A stretch of DNA of 64,000 nucleotides from Pedobacter sp. Leaf250 (GTDB lineage Bacteria > Bacteroidota > Bacteroidia > Sphingobacteriales > Sphingobacteriaceae), in assembly GCF_920984735.1 (NCBI RefSeq), contig NZ_CAKLBU010000003.1, positions 186,001 to 250,000 of the forward strand, read 5' to 3'. A program made the position numbers and the translations under genes. This document shows, piece by piece, positions 45,449 to 53,637 of the stretch. The notes below the pieces were generated by a model. The model did not search any database. It saw nothing but the letters and a program-made list of their open reading frames with translations, and was not told the DNA's origin. Each line of letters begins with the position of its first letter. Positions within the stretch are counted from its first letter, which is position 1.

Positions 45449-45987
45449 ATATTAGCGACTGTTAAAACAATTAAAGTGATTACGAAACATTGTTTTTTTA
45501 TTGAGCATTTCTCATTTTTGCACTTGTAGGATTAATAACTTAATAAACATCATTCTCCGTTGTGACACAAAAGTAAGACCCTATTCATGTGTCATGAACA
45601 CTTTTTGGCTAAATTTGGCGGATTGAAAAAGGGCATTACCTTTACTATTCTGGTGCTGTATTTATGCTTTGCTACGAAGTTCATTGAAATTTTGAACTTC
45701 CTGTGCTATTTCAACATTTCAATGGGTATAAGCAGCTCAACTATAATTTAAGTTTTTTCGGTTCATTTACGATCATTATAATGGTGTACCACATACAGTG
45801 CGATGAGTTGCTGTAGTAGGTAGAAGGCGAATTAGTAATCAGGATCTACTGAATCGGCTTTTTTTTACTTAAAATTTTAGAAAATAAGAGTTTACAACTA
45901 TTAGTTGTTCAGATGTAGATTGAATTGTAAACTTTATTATACATAATTTGAAAATTTTTGTGTTATTTTGTGATATAATCATCAATC
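45449..45987. other. Sparse stretch, one doubtful small ORF
   Basis: About 540 bases without a convincing gene. A 54-codon ORF (ATG 45587, stop 45749-45751) would give one hydrophobic helix (FTILVLYLCFATKFIEIL) but has no family match I recognise and no clear promoter. The rest is AT-rich with no strong hairpin. Confidence 0.4.
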
Positions 45988-46566
45988 ATGAAGAACATCT
46001 ATATTTTCGCCATTCTCATCTTAAGTTTTATACATCGTGCTGATGCACAAGAAAATATCGCTACCATTGATGGTAATAAATATGTTAAACAACTTGCTGA
46101 TCAACGATATCAATTTAATAAGAGTTTAATTAAAAGATCACGTATCCAGCTACCAGAAGCCAAATCTATTTTTGCTTCAGGATCAACATTAGTTTTTGAT
46201 GGACATGCTTATGTTTTAAAGAATAATGAAGTGGTTGAAATAAAAGGATTTTTATTATCTAAAACTACATTATCAGCCATTACCAATAAACTCTTAATGT
46301 TAGATGCTTTTCAAAAAAGCTGTGCTGAAGATGTGAATAGCACATATAACAAATCAACAAGAGATTTGCAATATGTTAAAAATAAAGATCGCCAATATTT
46401 TTCGGCACTTAAACAAATATTATCATTAACAGCATCTATTTCAGACCAATATCAGAAACCAAATGCTTCTGTAACAATAGAAATGGCGATGAATAAAATT
46501 GAAACTCCTACAGGGGATTCAAAAGATAATGGCCTTCAAACTATTGCATTGGCTAAAATACAATAA
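45988..46566 (+). CDS. Exported protein of unknown function
   Basis: 192 residues with a clear signal peptide (MKNIYIFAILILSFIHRADAQ). The mature part is Lys/Ser/Thr-rich with a central segment (FASGSTLVFDGHAYVLKNNEVVEIKGF) that looks beta-stranded and a helical second half (LDAFQKSCAEDVNSTYNKS; YFSALKQILSLTASISDQYQ). One Cys only in the mature chain. I recognise no family. It stands alone, with more than 330 gene-free bases on each side, and its base composition is more AT-rich than the operons around it. Confidence 0.6.
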   Translation: MKNIYIFAILILSFIHRADAQENIATIDGNKYVKQLADQRYQFNKSLIKRSRIQLPEAKSIFASGSTLVFDGHAYVLKNNEVVEIKGFLLSKTTLSAITNKLLMLDAFQKSCAEDVNSTYNKSTRDLQYVKNKDRQYFSALKQILSLTASISDQYQKPNASVTIEMAMNKIETPTGDSKDNGLQTIALAKIQ

Positions 46567-46901
46567 TGGTCCAATCAGCGATCATTACTTTTATATCAAT
46601 ACCTTATTTCTTAGAAATAAATTGTCCTCCCAAATTCTTAGAGGCTTAACATTAATTTCTATTACTCCGTTGAATTAATTATAAGAGTGTAAAAATACTG
46701 TTATGATTCTAGTCTACAATGTGTTCCACCTTCTGCTTGATCAAACTTATACCTATTTGTTAATTGTGTATAACCAGAAATTTCATTAAAATAAAAACTG
46801 CAAAATGGCTTTTTTAATTTATTAGCCTTATTTTTGGCAAAATTGTAGATTCCTGTCGGTGATAGATCCTGCATACATTTTAAAAAACAACCTAGCTAAT
46901 A
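46567..46901. other. Gene-free stretch
   Basis: 335 AT-rich bases before the cupin gene. No ORF, RNA gene or strong hairpin was recognised; no clear TAnnTTTG promoter could be picked out. Confidence 0.45.
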
Positions 46902-47399
46902 ATGACAAACGATAAAAAAGAAATATTTGATAACGTTGCACAACGTTTAAAAATTGAAGGCTTTAATGTAGTAAATCGCGATGAAACCCGTCCTTGGGGT
47001 GGTTTCTTTGTAATTGATGAAGCACAGGCTCAACAATTTGCCGATACTTATTTTGACGGATTGAATGTAGAGAGTTTAAAAATCGGGGGTAAATTAAGTC
47101 CAAAAATATTAATTGTTGCACCAAATACACGTTTATCTTGGCAATACCACCACCGCAGAGCCGAAATTTGGCAGGTGGTTACAGGTACAGTTGGCATTAA
47201 AACCAGCGAAACTGATGAAGAGGGCGAAGTGAAAAAATATGCTCCGAAAGATCAGATTAAATTACAACAAGGTGAACGTCACCGTTTAATTGGTTTAGAT
47301 GATTGGGGAGTTGTTGCAGAGATTTGGCAACATACTGATGCTTCAAACCCATCAGATGAAAGCGATATCGTTCGTGTTCAAGACGATTTCGGTAGATAA
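46902..47399 (+). CDS. Cupin protein, phosphomannose-isomerase type II-like
   Basis: 165 residues. A single cupin barrel with the metal-ligand blocks WQYHHRRAEIWQVVTGTVG (His, His, Glu) and LQQGERHRLIG (His), plus LIGLDDWGVVAEIWQHTD near the end. This is the pattern of the C-terminal cupin of mannose-1-phosphate guanylyltransferase/phosphomannose isomerase type II. The N-terminal ETRPWGGFFVIDE is also typical of that family. It may isomerise or bind a sugar phosphate. A strong terminator follows, so it is transcribed separately from the lipid genes downstream. Confidence 0.82.
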   Translation: MTNDKKEIFDNVAQRLKIEGFNVVNRDETRPWGGFFVIDEAQAQQFADTYFDGLNVESLKIGGKLSPKILIVAPNTRLSWQYHHRRAEIWQVVTGTVGIKTSETDEEGEVKKYAPKDQIKLQQGERHRLIGLDDWGVVAEIWQHTDASNPSDESDIVRVQDDFGR

Positions 47400-47408
47400 A
47401 ATTTTGCT

Positions 47409-47439
47409 CGATCCTGCTCATTTAATTTGAGCAGGATCG
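47409..47439 (+). terminator. Intrinsic terminator after the cupin gene
   Basis: Perfect 12-bp stem CGATCCTGCTCA (47409-47420) / TGAGCAGGATCG (47428-47439), seven-base loop, followed by a T-rich TTATTATTCT. It begins ten bases after the cupin stop codon. Confidence 0.8.
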
Positions 47440-47526
47440 TTATTATTCTAGCCTTCCATACTTTGGTTTTCTAACCACCAAAACTAAACGTAGATAAAAT
47501 ACGTTAATAAAGCATACACACCATAC

Positions 47527-48255
47527 ATGATTATCCTCATTTTCTTTCTTTGCCACTGGTTCCTATCATTATTTAGCCAAACCTTTTTCCTTCACCGTTA
47601 TTCATCGCACAAAATGTTTAAGATGGAGCCTTTCTGGGAAAAATTCTTTTATCTGGTTTTGCTGATTTCTCAAGGTTCTTCATTTTTAAACCCCAGAGCA
47701 TATGCCATTCTGCATCGTATGCACCATGCTTATAGCGACACGGAAAAAGACCCACACTCGCCTCATTTCTTTAAGGATGTTTTCGGGATGATGATTGCTA
47801 CAAAGAATATGTACATGAACTATTTACAATTTAAGATTCAACCTGAACCTGCTTTTCAAGGAAATTATCCCGAATGGCCAGTTGTTGATAAAATTGGAAA
47901 TTCGTGGTTGTGGAGAATCGCCTGTGGTTTATTTTATATCGGTTTTTATATAATGTTTGCCAATCATTGGTGGTTGTTTATTTTATTGCCTGTTCATTTT
48001 TTAATGGGTCCATTGCATGGCGCTATTGTAAACTGGTGTGGTCATAAATATGGTTATTCGAACCATGATAACGACGACCATAGTAAAAATTCTTTACCAT
48101 GGGATTTCCTTTTAATGGGCGAATTGTTTCAGAACAATCACCATAAGAGACCAAATAGCCCGAATTTTGCGACTAAATGGTGGGAGTTTGATCCAACATA
48201 TCCGGTGATGAAAATGCTTCATTGGATGAAGATTATTAAGATTAGGAAGGTGTAG
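47527..48255 (+). CDS. Membrane fatty acid / acyl-CoA desaturase
   Basis: 242 residues. Three His boxes of the membrane di-iron desaturases are present: HRYSSH (about 23-28), HRMHHAYSD (about 63-69) and NNHHKRP (about 203-209). Four hydrophobic segments lie at about 1-20, 42-58, 133-155 and 155-172. The family introduces a cis double bond (usually delta-9) into acyl chains at the inner membrane using O2. It is shorter than many desaturases because the N-terminal extension is missing, but all boxes are intact. Unsaturated chains are the substrate of the CFA-type methyltransferases further down, which fits a shared pathway. Confidence 0.9.
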   Translation: MIILIFFLCHWFLSLFSQTFFLHRYSSHKMFKMEPFWEKFFYLVLLISQGSSFLNPRAYAILHRMHHAYSDTEKDPHSPHFFKDVFGMMIATKNMYMNYLQFKIQPEPAFQGNYPEWPVVDKIGNSWLWRIACGLFYIGFYIMFANHWWLFILLPVHFLMGPLHGAIVNWCGHKYGYSNHDNDDHSKNSLPWDFLLMGELFQNNHHKRPNSPNFATKWWEFDPTYPVMKMLHWMKIIKIRKV

Positions 48256-48428
48256 TTTTTGTAGGGTTAGTATCTACGATTTGCTTTTTCTTCTTCTTGA
48301 GATATACCCGCATGTTGGGTTGTTTATTTGCTTTAAAAAGACTTTTGGTTGAAACCAACGGCAATAAATTTCTGGCTGAAGATATGCCATTTGCTATTTA
48401 TTTTCTTGCACCGTTCTTCGATAATTAA

Positions 48429-48489
48429 ACCCGACAGTAGCGGACACGAAGTGTAACGAAGTAAAGCGGATGGCGGGGCTGGCGGAACC
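48429..48489 (+). repeat. GC-rich intergenic repeat-like segment
   Basis: A locally GC-rich patch (CCCGACAGTAGCGGACACGA... GCGGATGGCGGGGCTGGCGG) in AT-rich DNA between the desaturase and DUF1475 genes, with a small hairpin ACAC/GTGT. It resembles dispersed elements I associate with Pedobacter-like genomes, but no second copy is in this window. Nothing else is seen in 48256-48534. Confidence 0.3.
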
Positions 48490-48534
48490 GATTTTAACAG
48501 AACCTTGCTTTTCGAATAAAATTAAACCTCAGTT

Positions 48535-48864
48535 ATGATAAATTTCCTCAAAATCGTTTTCTCGGCACTATTAATTTTTATGTGCTATAAAGTAATATCT
48601 ACTTCTCTTGAAAGTAACCTTTTTGAGCAGTGGGATTTTCTAGGTAGTATCCCTTGGATGCGTGCCACACTTTGGGATTTTTATGCCAACATCTTTATCA
48701 TTACGCTGTGGATGTTTTATAAAGAAAAAAATATTATTCTTAAAATCTCTATTGCAATTTTGTTCGTATGTTTAGGTAGTATAGCAACTTTAGCCTATGT
48801 TTTGGTTCACTTATTTAAACTAAAAGATGGCGAAGGTATTAAAGAATTACTTGTAAAAAGGTAG
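48535..48864 (+). CDS. DUF1475 membrane protein
   Basis: 109 residues with three membrane helices (about 4-20, 48-64, 70-95). The motif FLGSIPWMRATLWDFYANIFIITLWMFYKE matches DUF1475 proteins. No catalytic residue can be named. It lies among lipid-modification genes, so a role in lipid or membrane metabolism is inferred from context only. Confidence 0.75.
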   Translation: MINFLKIVFSALLIFMCYKVISTSLESNLFEQWDFLGSIPWMRATLWDFYANIFIITLWMFYKEKNIILKISIAILFVCLGSIATLAYVLVHLFKLKDGEGIKELLVKR

Positions 48865-48935
48865 AAGATAGCGGATAGAAACCTCGGGTATTATCCATAT
48901 TCTTAGATCTTTAGCAACAAAATCTAAACCGAACA

Positions 48936-49730
48936 ATGGATTACCGCCACTTACTTTTTATTGCCCTCATATCGTTAATTTCTTGTTGTACCATTATGGC
49001 CCTGGTTTGGCTTTGGGCTAAAAAAATTAAAAATGCAGGCGTTGTAGATGTTTTTTGGGCCCTCAATTTTCCTGTAATTACCATCATCACTTTTTTTTTA
49101 GCTGAGGGATTTGAAACCCGTAAAATATTAATCTGCACAATTTTTCTATTAGCGGAATTAAGGCTTGGAGTTCATTTATGGCAAAGGGTAATTGGCCATT
49201 TAGATGAAGAAGAGGGCCGGTACCAACAGCTTCGCAGTGAATGGGGGGAGCATGCCGATAGGAATTTCTTTATTTTCTTTCAGTTTCAGGCCATTTCGAA
49301 TGTGTTGCTTGCCATTCCTTTTTTTATTATAACTGCCAATACTTCAACAGAAATCTCGATAATAGAATATATTGGTTTAGCCATTTGGGCAATTGCATTT
49401 GTAGGCGAAATGATTGCCGACAGACAACTTGCTGCCTTTAAAAAAGATCCAAAAAATAAGGGGAAAGTTTGCGATACCGGATTGTGGTATTATAGTCGCC
49501 ACCCGAATTATTTCTTCGAATGGTTAACCTGGATGGCTTATTTCATCTTTGCGTTAGCATCACCTTGGGGAGTTTTGGCCATCATTAGTCCTGCAATAAT
49601 TTTATACTTATTAACCAAAGTAACGGGCGTTCCGAATAATGAAGAGCAAAATTTAAGGAGCAAGCCTGAAGCCTATAAAAAATATCAAGAAACAACATCT
49701 GCCTTTTTCCCGTGGGGAAAAAAGGGGTAA
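48936..49730 (+). CDS. DUF1295 membrane protein (steroid 5-alpha-reductase / isoprenylcysteine methyltransferase fold)
   Basis: 264 residues with about six membrane helices. The C-terminal block CDTGLWYYSRHPNYFFEWLTWMAYF is the hallmark of DUF1295 and of the related 5-alpha-reductase and ICMT families, where the region binds NADPH or SAM. VDVFWALNFPVI near residue 37 and the QRVIGHLDEEEGRYQQLRSEW segment also fit. DUF1295 genes commonly travel with CFA synthase, DUF1365 and a FAD oxidoreductase. A reductase acting on a modified acyl chain is a reasonable guess. Confidence 0.87.
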   Translation: MDYRHLLFIALISLISCCTIMALVWLWAKKIKNAGVVDVFWALNFPVITIITFFLAEGFETRKILICTIFLLAELRLGVHLWQRVIGHLDEEEGRYQQLRSEWGEHADRNFFIFFQFQAISNVLLAIPFFIITANTSTEISIIEYIGLAIWAIAFVGEMIADRQLAAFKKDPKNKGKVCDTGLWYYSRHPNYFFEWLTWMAYFIFALASPWGVLAIISPAIILYLLTKVTGVPNNEEQNLRSKPEAYKKYQETTSAFFPWGKKG

Positions 49731-49820
49731 AAGTTACGGGTTGCGGGTTACAAGCCTAAAATTGCACAGCCTGTTTTTACATCCAAACCTATAACTTTTA
49801 ACTTATAACTTTCAACTCAA

Positions 49821-50852
49821 ATGTGGTACGATAAACTTTTAGAAAATGACAAACTTCCTGATACGGCTTTGCGTATGGGAATTAGAAAACTTTGCAAACA
49901 GCGTTTAGATGATGAAACTTTAGGCGATGAAGAATTGCAGCAAGAAAAATTTATGGATTTGGTTGATGAGTTAAAACAATCGCCAATTGCCGTTAATACT
50001 GCTGATGCCAATGAGCAACATTACGAATTACCAACTGAATTTTTTCAATACTGTTTGGGTAAAAACCTGAAATATAGTAGCGGTTACTGGAAACCTGGAG
50101 TTAAAGATATTGATACATCGGAGGATGATATGTTGGCTTTAACTTGTAAAAGGGCAGATTTACAAAGTGGCCAGAACGTGTTGGAATTAGGTTGTGGCTG
50201 GGGTTCGTTATCATTGTATATGGCAGCGAAGTTTCCTAAAAGCACGTTTACTGTTGTTTCAAATTCGGCTACTCAGAAAATTTTTATCGATGAAACGGCA
50301 AGGCAAAGAGGCATCCAAAACTTAACGGTTTTAACTGCCGATATGAACACGTTTACCATTGCCGATAGTTTCGATAGAATTGTTTCTGTAGAAATGTTTG
50401 AGCACATGCGCAACTATAAATTTTTGCTGAATAAAGTTGCTGGCTTTTTAAAAGCCGACGGAAAACTATTCGTCCATATTTTTACGCACAAAACTTTAGC
50501 CTATAAATTTGAGGTAATTGATGAAACGGATTGGATGAGTAAATATTTTTTTACAGGTGGAATTATGCCTTCAAACCATTTATTTTTTTACTTCAATGAT
50601 GACCTCAAAATTGATAAACATTGGGTGGTAAACGGTACCAACTATGGCAAAACTTCTGAAGCTTGGCTGAGCAATATGGATAAACATAAAAAGGAAATTA
50701 TGCCAATTTTGGAAAATACCTATGGTAAAGATCAGGCGGTGAAATGGTGGGTTTACTGGCGGTTATTTTACATGAGCTGTGCCGAATTATTCAATTATAA
50801 TAAGGGTAACGAGTGGATGGTTTGTCATTATTTATTTGTAAAAAATAAATAA
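49821..50852 (+). CDS. CFA-synthase-family SAM methyltransferase, first copy
   Basis: 343 residues. SAM-binding motif I VLELGCGWGSLSLYMA at about 119-134, then VVSNSATQKIFID and the acidic VSVEMFEHMRNY (about 193). The N-terminal lipid-binding domain is much shorter than in true cyclopropane synthases, and the catalytic-site region differs from the second copy at 53638. It may methylate rather than cyclopropanate an unsaturated acyl chain. Start at 49821 follows a short repeat-like intergenic piece (49740-49815). Confidence 0.85.
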   Translation: MWYDKLLENDKLPDTALRMGIRKLCKQRLDDETLGDEELQQEKFMDLVDELKQSPIAVNTADANEQHYELPTEFFQYCLGKNLKYSSGYWKPGVKDIDTSEDDMLALTCKRADLQSGQNVLELGCGWGSLSLYMAAKFPKSTFTVVSNSATQKIFIDETARQRGIQNLTVLTADMNTFTIADSFDRIVSVEMFEHMRNYKFLLNKVAGFLKADGKLFVHIFTHKTLAYKFEVIDETDWMSKYFFTGGIMPSNHLFFYFNDDLKIDKHWVVNGTNYGKTSEAWLSNMDKHKKEIMPILENTYGKDQAVKWWVYWRLFYMSCAELFNYNKGNEWMVCHYLFVKNK

Positions 50853-50869
50853 TGAAGGAAATAGCAAAT

Positions 50870-50984
50870 GATGTAAAACGGATGATAGGGAAGAGATTTA
50901 GCTCGCCAATAATTCATGAAAGGATTTACATTCTGTTGTCATCATGCGTATTACATCATCCAGTTTACATCTAACATCTTACAT
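50870..50984 (+). repeat. Palindromic intergenic repeat, copy 1
   Basis: A left half GATGTAAAACGGATGATAGG (50870-50889) and a right half with TTACATCATCCAGTTTACAT and CATCTTACAT (50951-50984) are approximate reverse complements, separated by about 60 bases. Related segments occur at 52228, 52790 and 54876, all between or at the ends of the lipid genes. Confidence 0.5.
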
Positions 50985-50989
50985 TTATT

Positions 50990-52264
50990 ATGCAAAAGCT
51001 CGCCATTATTGGCTCTGGAATAGCAGGTATGGGTTGTGCCCACAAGCTGCAACATAAATACGATATCACTGTTTTTGAAGAAGCTGATTATATTGGCGGC
51101 CATACCAATACGATTACGCTTGAAGAAGATGGAAAACCAATTTATCTTGATAGCGGTTTTATGGTTTTTAATTATCAAACCTATCCGAATTTAACTGAAA
51201 TGTTCGCCGAAATTGATGCGCCAGTAATTAAAACGGATATGTCTTTCAGTGTTCAATTCTTGCCCAAAAAGTTAGAATACAGCGGTTCGAGTTTAAACCA
51301 TTTATTCGCTCAGCGGAAAAATTTGTTCAATATTTCTTATTTGAAAATGCTGATGCAGATTAACCGCTTCAATAAACAAAGTGTTGAAATTTTAGATAAA
51401 CCTGAATACCAGGATTATTCTATTGGCAGATTTTTTAAGGAATTTGGTTATAGTGATGACATGCTCTGGCAATATTTGGTTCCCATGAGTGCTGCGGTTT
51501 GGAGTGCGCCAATGGAGCAGATTTTGGATTTTCCAGCAGTTACTTTAATTCGGTTTTTTAAGAATCATGGCTTTTTAGGTTTAGATACTCAACACCAATG
51601 GTATACACTTGAAAATGGAAGTCAGGCATATCGTGAAAAACTGATTGCGCCTTTCCGCGATAGAATTAAAATAAACAATAAAATCGTTTCCGTTAAAAGA
51701 TTAGAAAATGGGAAGGTGGAGGTTGTAAATTCGAAAGGAGAAAAATTTGAGTTTGATAAAGTGATTATGGCCAGTCATGCCGACCAGACTTTCGAAATTG
51801 TGAAAGATAAAACACCTTTGGAAACCGAATTACTTTCTAAGTTTAAATACCAGCTTAACAAAGCTGTTGTGCATACCGATGAAAACCAAATGCCAAAAGC
51901 TAAGTTAGCCTGGAGTAGTTGGAATTATCGAGTGGAAAAGCAAGGAGATCGGTTATTGCCAAGCACCATTTATTGGATGAATAACTTGCAGGGTGTTTCC
52001 AAAAAAGCGAATTATTTTGTTTCTATAAATCCTACAGAAACCTTGAATCCTGATAAAGTGATTAAGGAAATAGATTATCACCATCCGCTTTTTGATGTTC
52101 CGGCAATGCAGGCACAGGAACGGTTGCAGGAGCTAAATGAGAATGGGCCTGTTTATTACTGCGGAAGTTATTTTAAGTTTGGGTTTCATGAAGATGCATA
52201 CAAGAGTGCGGTTGATTTGTGCTTAATGATGGAAGATGGAAGAGGTAAGATGGATGAGGGATAA
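50990..52264 (+). CDS. FAD-dependent oxidoreductase (amine-oxidase-like, COG2907 type)
   Basis: 424 residues. N-terminal dinucleotide fold IIGSGIAGMGCAHKL followed by the acidic end FEEADYIGGHTNT, typical of flavin amine oxidase/desaturase-like proteins. A central VIMASHADQTFEIV strand and the C-terminal YYCGSYFKFGFHEDAYKSAVD complete the FAD site. This type is regularly encoded next to DUF1365 and CFA synthase, where it may dehydrogenate or otherwise oxidise the modified acyl chain. The last ~12 residues (MMEDGRGKMDEG) are encoded by the intergenic repeat at 52228 and are probably not part of the ancestral protein. Confidence 0.9.
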   Translation: MQKLAIIGSGIAGMGCAHKLQHKYDITVFEEADYIGGHTNTITLEEDGKPIYLDSGFMVFNYQTYPNLTEMFAEIDAPVIKTDMSFSVQFLPKKLEYSGSSLNHLFAQRKNLFNISYLKMLMQINRFNKQSVEILDKPEYQDYSIGRFFKEFGYSDDMLWQYLVPMSAAVWSAPMEQILDFPAVTLIRFFKNHGFLGLDTQHQWYTLENGSQAYREKLIAPFRDRIKINNKIVSVKRLENGKVEVVNSKGEKFEFDKVIMASHADQTFEIVKDKTPLETELLSKFKYQLNKAVVHTDENQMPKAKLAWSSWNYRVEKQGDRLLPSTIYWMNNLQGVSKKANYFVSINPTETLNPDKVIKEIDYHHPLFDVPAMQAQERLQELNENGPVYYCGSYFKFGFHEDAYKSAVDLCLMMEDGRGKMDEG

Positions 52265-52345
52265 TGGAAGATGGATGAAGTAAGATGGGTAATGAGCTAG
52301 TAGCTTTTATATTTCCTCAACCATTCTATATCCATACATTTTACA
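52228..52345 (+). repeat. Palindromic intergenic repeat, copy 2, overlapping a gene end
   Basis: Purine-rich left part with GATGGAAGATGGAAGAGG, GGATAATGGAAGATGGATGA and GTAAGATGGG (52228-52290) that begins inside the FAD oxidoreductase gene, and a pyrimidine-rich right part CATTCTATATCCATACATTT (from about 52323). It belongs with the copies at 50870, 52790 and 54876. Confidence 0.5.
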
Positions 52346-52405
52346 TTTTTTTACTAACTTTATGAGGTCACCCTTAAAGATTTTATTTATTTAATTTTTT
52401 TAAAG

Positions 52406-52764
52406 ATGAACGAAAAGACAACTCAATTATTAGAACGAACATTTCGCTTTGGCGTTGATGTTTTGAAATTTTTAAGCACCTTCCTTACAATTTTATTTAT
52501 AAAGTTCCGATGTTGCAATTAAGTAGGTGCGCTACATCTATTGGAGCAAATTATGAAGAGGCTCAAGGTGCGGTGAGCAAGAGAGACTTCAGTCATAAAA
52601 TTGGAATTTCTTACAGGGAAGCTAGAGAAAGTGTTTATTGGCTAAGAACACTATATGAACTCTACACTGATGAAAAATATCAGGTAGATTTTGAAAAGTT
52701 TAAAGCAGAAGCAATAGAGTTGAAGAAAATATTTACATCAGTCAAAATTTCATCCAACAAATAG
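52406..52764 (+). pseudogene. Four-helix-bundle (S23/IVS-type) protein gene, frameshifted
   Basis: The first frame (ATG 52406) reads MNEKTTQLLERTFRFGVDVLKFLST, the usual start of bacterial four-helix-bundle proteins related to the 23S rRNA intervening-sequence protein, then runs into a stop at 52523-52525. The second frame (from about 52480) continues as NFIYKVPMLQLSRCATSIGANYEEAQ and on to the normal C-terminus KIFTSVKISSNK. One missing base near 52471-52478 would rejoin them as STLPYNFIYKVP. The full product would be about 119 residues. An annotation starting at the ATG at 52510 gives only the last 84 residues. Function of the family is unknown. Confidence 0.8.
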
Positions 52765-52789
52765 AAATTTTGAGCCCAGTTTAATAAAT

Positions 52790-52828
52790 ATGCCCCATCA
52801 TCCATTATCCATCCCACATCTTACATCA
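52790..52828 (+). repeat. Intergenic repeat half, copy 3, supplying the start of DUF1365
   Basis: CATCATCCATTATCCATCCC then ACATCTTACATC is the reverse-complement half of the GGATAATGG.AGATGGATGA repeat at 52228. It begins right at the ATG of the DUF1365 gene, so the first ~13 residues of that protein (MPHHPLSIPHLTS) are repeat-encoded. Confidence 0.5.
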
Positions 52829-53626
52829 AAGATATATACCGCCAAAGTGATGCATCATCGACTTGCGCCGAAAAAGCATTCCTTTTGGTACAATGTGTAT
52901 ATGTTTTATATCGATTTGGATGAAATAGACTTACTGGCAGAAAAGCTGATATGGTTCAGTAGAAATAAATTCAATTTGTTTTCTTTTAGAGATTCAGAAC
53001 ATTTGCAGCTTCCCAAAGAAAATCCTGATAAAGCCAAAACCACAAGACAACATTTAGAAACTTATTTAAAAGGATATGGAGTGGATGGCACTAAGTTGAA
53101 AATAAAATTGCTCACCAACCTGAATGTTTTGGGCTATAATTTCAATCCTGTTTCTTTCTATTTCTGTTTTGATGAGAATGCAATGCCTGTATGTTGTGTG
53201 GCCGAAATCAGCAATACTTATCGTGAAATGAAGCTTTTTTTCTTCGGAAAAGAAGAATTACATGGCGATATCTTTAAAAAAATCACAACAAAATACTTTT
53301 ACGTTTCACCGTTTATCGATCATGATGATTCGTTCGATTTCAATTTAAAAGTACCTGCAGATAAACTTGATATCAAAATTGATGACATTGATAAAACGGG
53401 TAAGAAATTTTTCTTCACTACTTTAAAAGGTGATTCCAGGCCGATCACAAACGCCAACCTGTTAAAATGTTTCTTTTCTATTCCATTAATTCCGTTGCAA
53501 ATAATGGGCATGATACATTGGCAAGCTTTGAGGTTATGGTTAAAAAAACTATCTTTTCATCCGAAAGCAGAAAACCCTGAACTGCAACGTAACGTATATA
53601 AACCATATAAACCGCAAACAAAATAG
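52790..53626 (+). CDS. DUF1365 protein
   Basis: 278 residues. The conserved family begins at KIYTAKVMHHRLAPKKHSFWYNVYMFYIDLDEI and includes LLTNLNVLGYNFNPVSFYFCFDE, VAEISNTYREMKLF and YFYVSPFIDHDDSFDFNLKVP, all typical of DUF1365. The catalytic role is unknown; the gene almost always neighbours a FAD oxidoreductase and a CFA synthase, as here. The only in-frame ATG upstream of the conserved part lies in a repeat, so the N-terminal 13 residues look foreign. It is 11 bases before the CFA synthase gene. Confidence 0.9.
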   Translation: MPHHPLSIPHLTSKIYTAKVMHHRLAPKKHSFWYNVYMFYIDLDEIDLLAEKLIWFSRNKFNLFSFRDSEHLQLPKENPDKAKTTRQHLETYLKGYGVDGTKLKIKLLTNLNVLGYNFNPVSFYFCFDENAMPVCCVAEISNTYREMKLFFFGKEELHGDIFKKITTKYFYVSPFIDHDDSFDFNLKVPADKLDIKIDDIDKTGKKFFFTTLKGDSRPITNANLLKCFFSIPLIPLQIMGMIHWQALRLWLKKLSFHPKAENPELQRNVYKPYKPQTK

Positions 53627-53637
53627 ATTAAAAGATT

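Noticed and set aside
45587..45751. 54-codon hydrophobic ORF
   Set aside because: No family, no promoter, and the surrounding DNA looks decayed; kept only as a remark in the gap entry.
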